Source: Trichoplax adhaerens
Taxonomy: Eukaryota > Placozoa > Uniplacotomia > Trichoplacea > Trichoplacidae
DNA: 64,000 bases
Direction: 5' to 3'
NCBI RefSeq assembly: GCF_000150275.1
Contig: NW_002060944.1
Location: forward strand, 5,989,102 to 6,053,101
In this document: piece by piece, positions 61,523 through 64,000 of the stretch
How positions within the stretch are numbered: position 1 is the stretch's first letter
Layout: the number at the start of each line of letters is the position of its first letter
Translations under genes and position numbers: made by a program
Notes under the pieces: generated by a model
The model's database searches: none
The model's input: the letters and a program-made list of their open reading frames with translations, nothing else
What the model was told of the DNA's origin: nothing

Positions 61523-64000
61523 GTAAGTTGATAGCAATCTATTTGAAATACTGTCATGATGATGGACTTGATCCTCATTACATGCGTATACTAGTAATAG
61601 AGCATTGACAAAGCATCTACACTACTGGAAGATGATATTAGCATCACAACCCAAACAATATTTTACAGCCTAGGTCAATACAGGTAGTCCATCATACTGG
61701 ATACTACGACAGTCACATATTTATTTATTCTACAATAGGCTTAGCGTTGCCTTATTATTTCTCTCAAATTATCACTACAGGATTAAATATATATCCTCAC
61801 TGAGTCAAAGAATCAAATCGAATAAAAATGAAATGAATAAGATTGATTGGCATTGAGTAAAAAGTCAATAATCTGATGATGCACTGTTGAATAGCGACAG
61901 TACTCTACCATATACATTGTGCAGTATACATGCCGGGAAAGGCCAACAATATTGCCACCAATTACATTGACTGATGACTAGTAAATCCGTAACATCACCT
62001 ATATCGATTAGGTAATTAATTCATCAATCAGAATCAACTATCAACAGACAGGCTCAAGCTTGCTAGGCATAAGCACGAACGATAGTCTTTCCAACCGTTG
62101 CACAGATTTGATTCCACACTACTCTGCAATTTTTAGCAATAGATATAGTGCAATTATCAATAAAGTCTAATAATCAATATATCATTCCTGTTTGACTACA
62201 ACTATGGTCCATGGGCGTCGTTGATTCATTTGGTTTGTCATATCGCATTGTAGTATTGGAAATCAATGGCGATGTCAATTCTTTTGCAACCATAGTACAG
62301 TATATTGTATTGTGGAGCAGCACACCGCATTGTCAACTTGTAGTAATTTTTGCACCTATTCTCGCCATGTTATTGTCGGATTCTATAGTATCTTAACGCT
62401 AAATTTCAACCCATAAAATCAATATCCATCGATTCATCATTATTAAATGAAATAATCACTAAAAATATTGGTAACAGGTTGACGTGATGAATAGGATGTC
62501 CTAAAACTTTCATTTTTTTTAATTTACGATAATTATCTTATCCTTGATGACGTAAAAGCACGCCTCATCAATTGAAAAATTGTTTTTGTATATGGCACCC
62601 GAGAGTAGGTTTTATTTAGAATCACTACCATTGGTAAATTGCTGTAGATGTATAGCATTATCCCTTACAATTCATGACTGACATCCACTTAGAATAACTG
62701 TAATTATAACCATAAATTAGTGAATACTACTTTGTTGTCTAACGACGATATTTGTTATTTAATTATTGACCGTTGATTAAATGGTTCTATCAAAAATAGT
62801 TTTGCCCAATGTAAACAAATAATTCTATCAGTACATCGGTAGATCGCAGATACAACTATCCTTATTTTCAAACACTATATTATTGAATTCAATGGATTTG
62901 TTATTTACTAGATCCACAATATCGCTAATTGAAGATGTCATAAATTTAACCTCCAAGTAATCAATTGATATTTTCCAAATGGAGAGAAAATTCAATTTTC
63001 GATAGCACTCTTAACTTAATCATAGTCTTTACTTTGATCGCGAGAGTAATCTAAATGAATAATTTTAGCATGCATACAAGAATCATAATTCAGCCTATAG
63101 GGGTTACAGCAAGTGCTGAAAATGATTTCCTACTTGACTGTACAGTTAATTTTTCTCAACAACCGCAGCTTCCGTTTTACTTTCCTTTATTTATTTCTAT
63201 TTCATTGATAAATTTACTTTATTTTGTTACATGCGGTTACAAGCTATGAATACAGTCGAGAATTATAGTTACTGTATAATCACATCGATGAATTACTCTA
63301 TGATAGCGTTGTATTTGATCAGACACCATAGTCGCTTCTCATGTTGTAGTCGCATTTGTATACCGTATTGTATGTACACATTAGTGTACTGTATATTCAC
63401 GCATGACATGGAATATCTTCAGCCATATCAAATTATTCAATCCAAATACGCTAAAATGGGATTTAAAAGTAATTGAGGAGACGAAAAAGGATTAATCAAA
63501 TCGCTGCACACGATAGCTGTCACAATTTAAGTATTGGTTTGTCATTGTAGTATGTAAAATAGCTTGCAGGCCATTTTTACTAACTGTAAATAAAAATAAA
63601 ACAATATTGAATGAAGATGAAAAGGATTAGACTCATTTCTGTATAAGATAGTTAATTCACATTTTCGAATAGCTATAGTCAGCATAAGTTGAATGTTGAC
63701 TTGCCATTACGCAAAATAGGTTGTCAGTCACTTTTTCCGATAATTATAATCATTCAGTAACAATATCGCTAGCCAAAAGAGATCACTATCCCTTTCATTA
63801 CAGTAAAAATAGGTTCTAATGCAATTGGAACGGTAACTTGGCATCATCCATGTATGAAAACTTATTTGCTAAAAACGTCCTTGCGTTGTAGTGTATTTAT
63901 TTTAACATTTCAATTTGAAGCCTGTGTAATATTTGGATCGTAACACTTTCATCCTACGGCTTTAATGGAATGGAATTATTCATCAAGTAATTAAATTTAC
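61523..64000. other. Presumed intron or intergenic tail of the window
   Basis: AT-rich sequence with a few small frames (62211-62396, 63055-63249, 63231-63476), none with recognisable coding content. If the second PDK-like gene is intact, this is its first intron. Confidence 0.4.

Overview
This is nuclear DNA of an AT-rich, intron-rich animal. The genes are cut into many short exons with GT-AG introns, mostly 100-400 bp, and every recognisable product is a conserved metazoan or eukaryotic protein. Gene density (about one gene per 5-8 kb) and moderate introns suit a compact early-branching metazoan such as a placozoan or sponge, but sequence alone does not fix the species. I built gene models by hand from splice sites, phase continuity and remembered family sequences. 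Six models (RSU1-like, SELENOO, UGT, RPL23, V-ATPase subunit a, PDK) have at least three exons, stay in phase and sum to an exact number of codons.

Layout. 1.0-3.0 kb: DNA polymerase iota (+), convergent with an RSU1-like leucine-rich-repeat gene (-, 3.9-5.7 kb). 8.0-13.1 kb: selenoprotein O (+), with an in-frame TGA four codons from the end (counting the stop) and a candidate SECIS in the 3' UTR. 14.0-17.6 kb: a UDP-glucuronosyltransferase-like gene (+). 17.6-22.1 kb: repeats and a few orphan exon candidates. 22.2-32.9 kb: TOPBP1 (+), 41 traced exons. 33-38.6 kb: tandem repeats. 38.7-41.6 kb: a HIG1-domain gene (-) and RPL23 (+), which has a triplicated promoter. 43.0-49.2 kb: V-ATPase V0 subunit a (-), 25 exons. 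51.9-53.4 kb: MRM2 (-). 55.1-59.4 kb: pyruvate dehydrogenase kinase (-), facing the first exon of a second PDK-like gene (+, 61.4 kb).

The genes do not form one pathway. TOPBP1 and POLI both serve DNA damage responses. PDK, HIG1, MRM2 and SELENOO act in or on mitochondria. UGT and V-ATPase are membrane enzymes. This looks like ordinary animal gene order, not an operon.

The non-genic space is dominated by a species-typical pentamer repeat, (TACTG)n and its complement (CAGTA)n, often placed head to head so that it forms perfect palindromes. There are also several lineage-specific tandem arrays (units of about 31, 101, 215 and 280 bp). I found no CRISPR array, no bacterial operon, no clear transposase and no viral gene.
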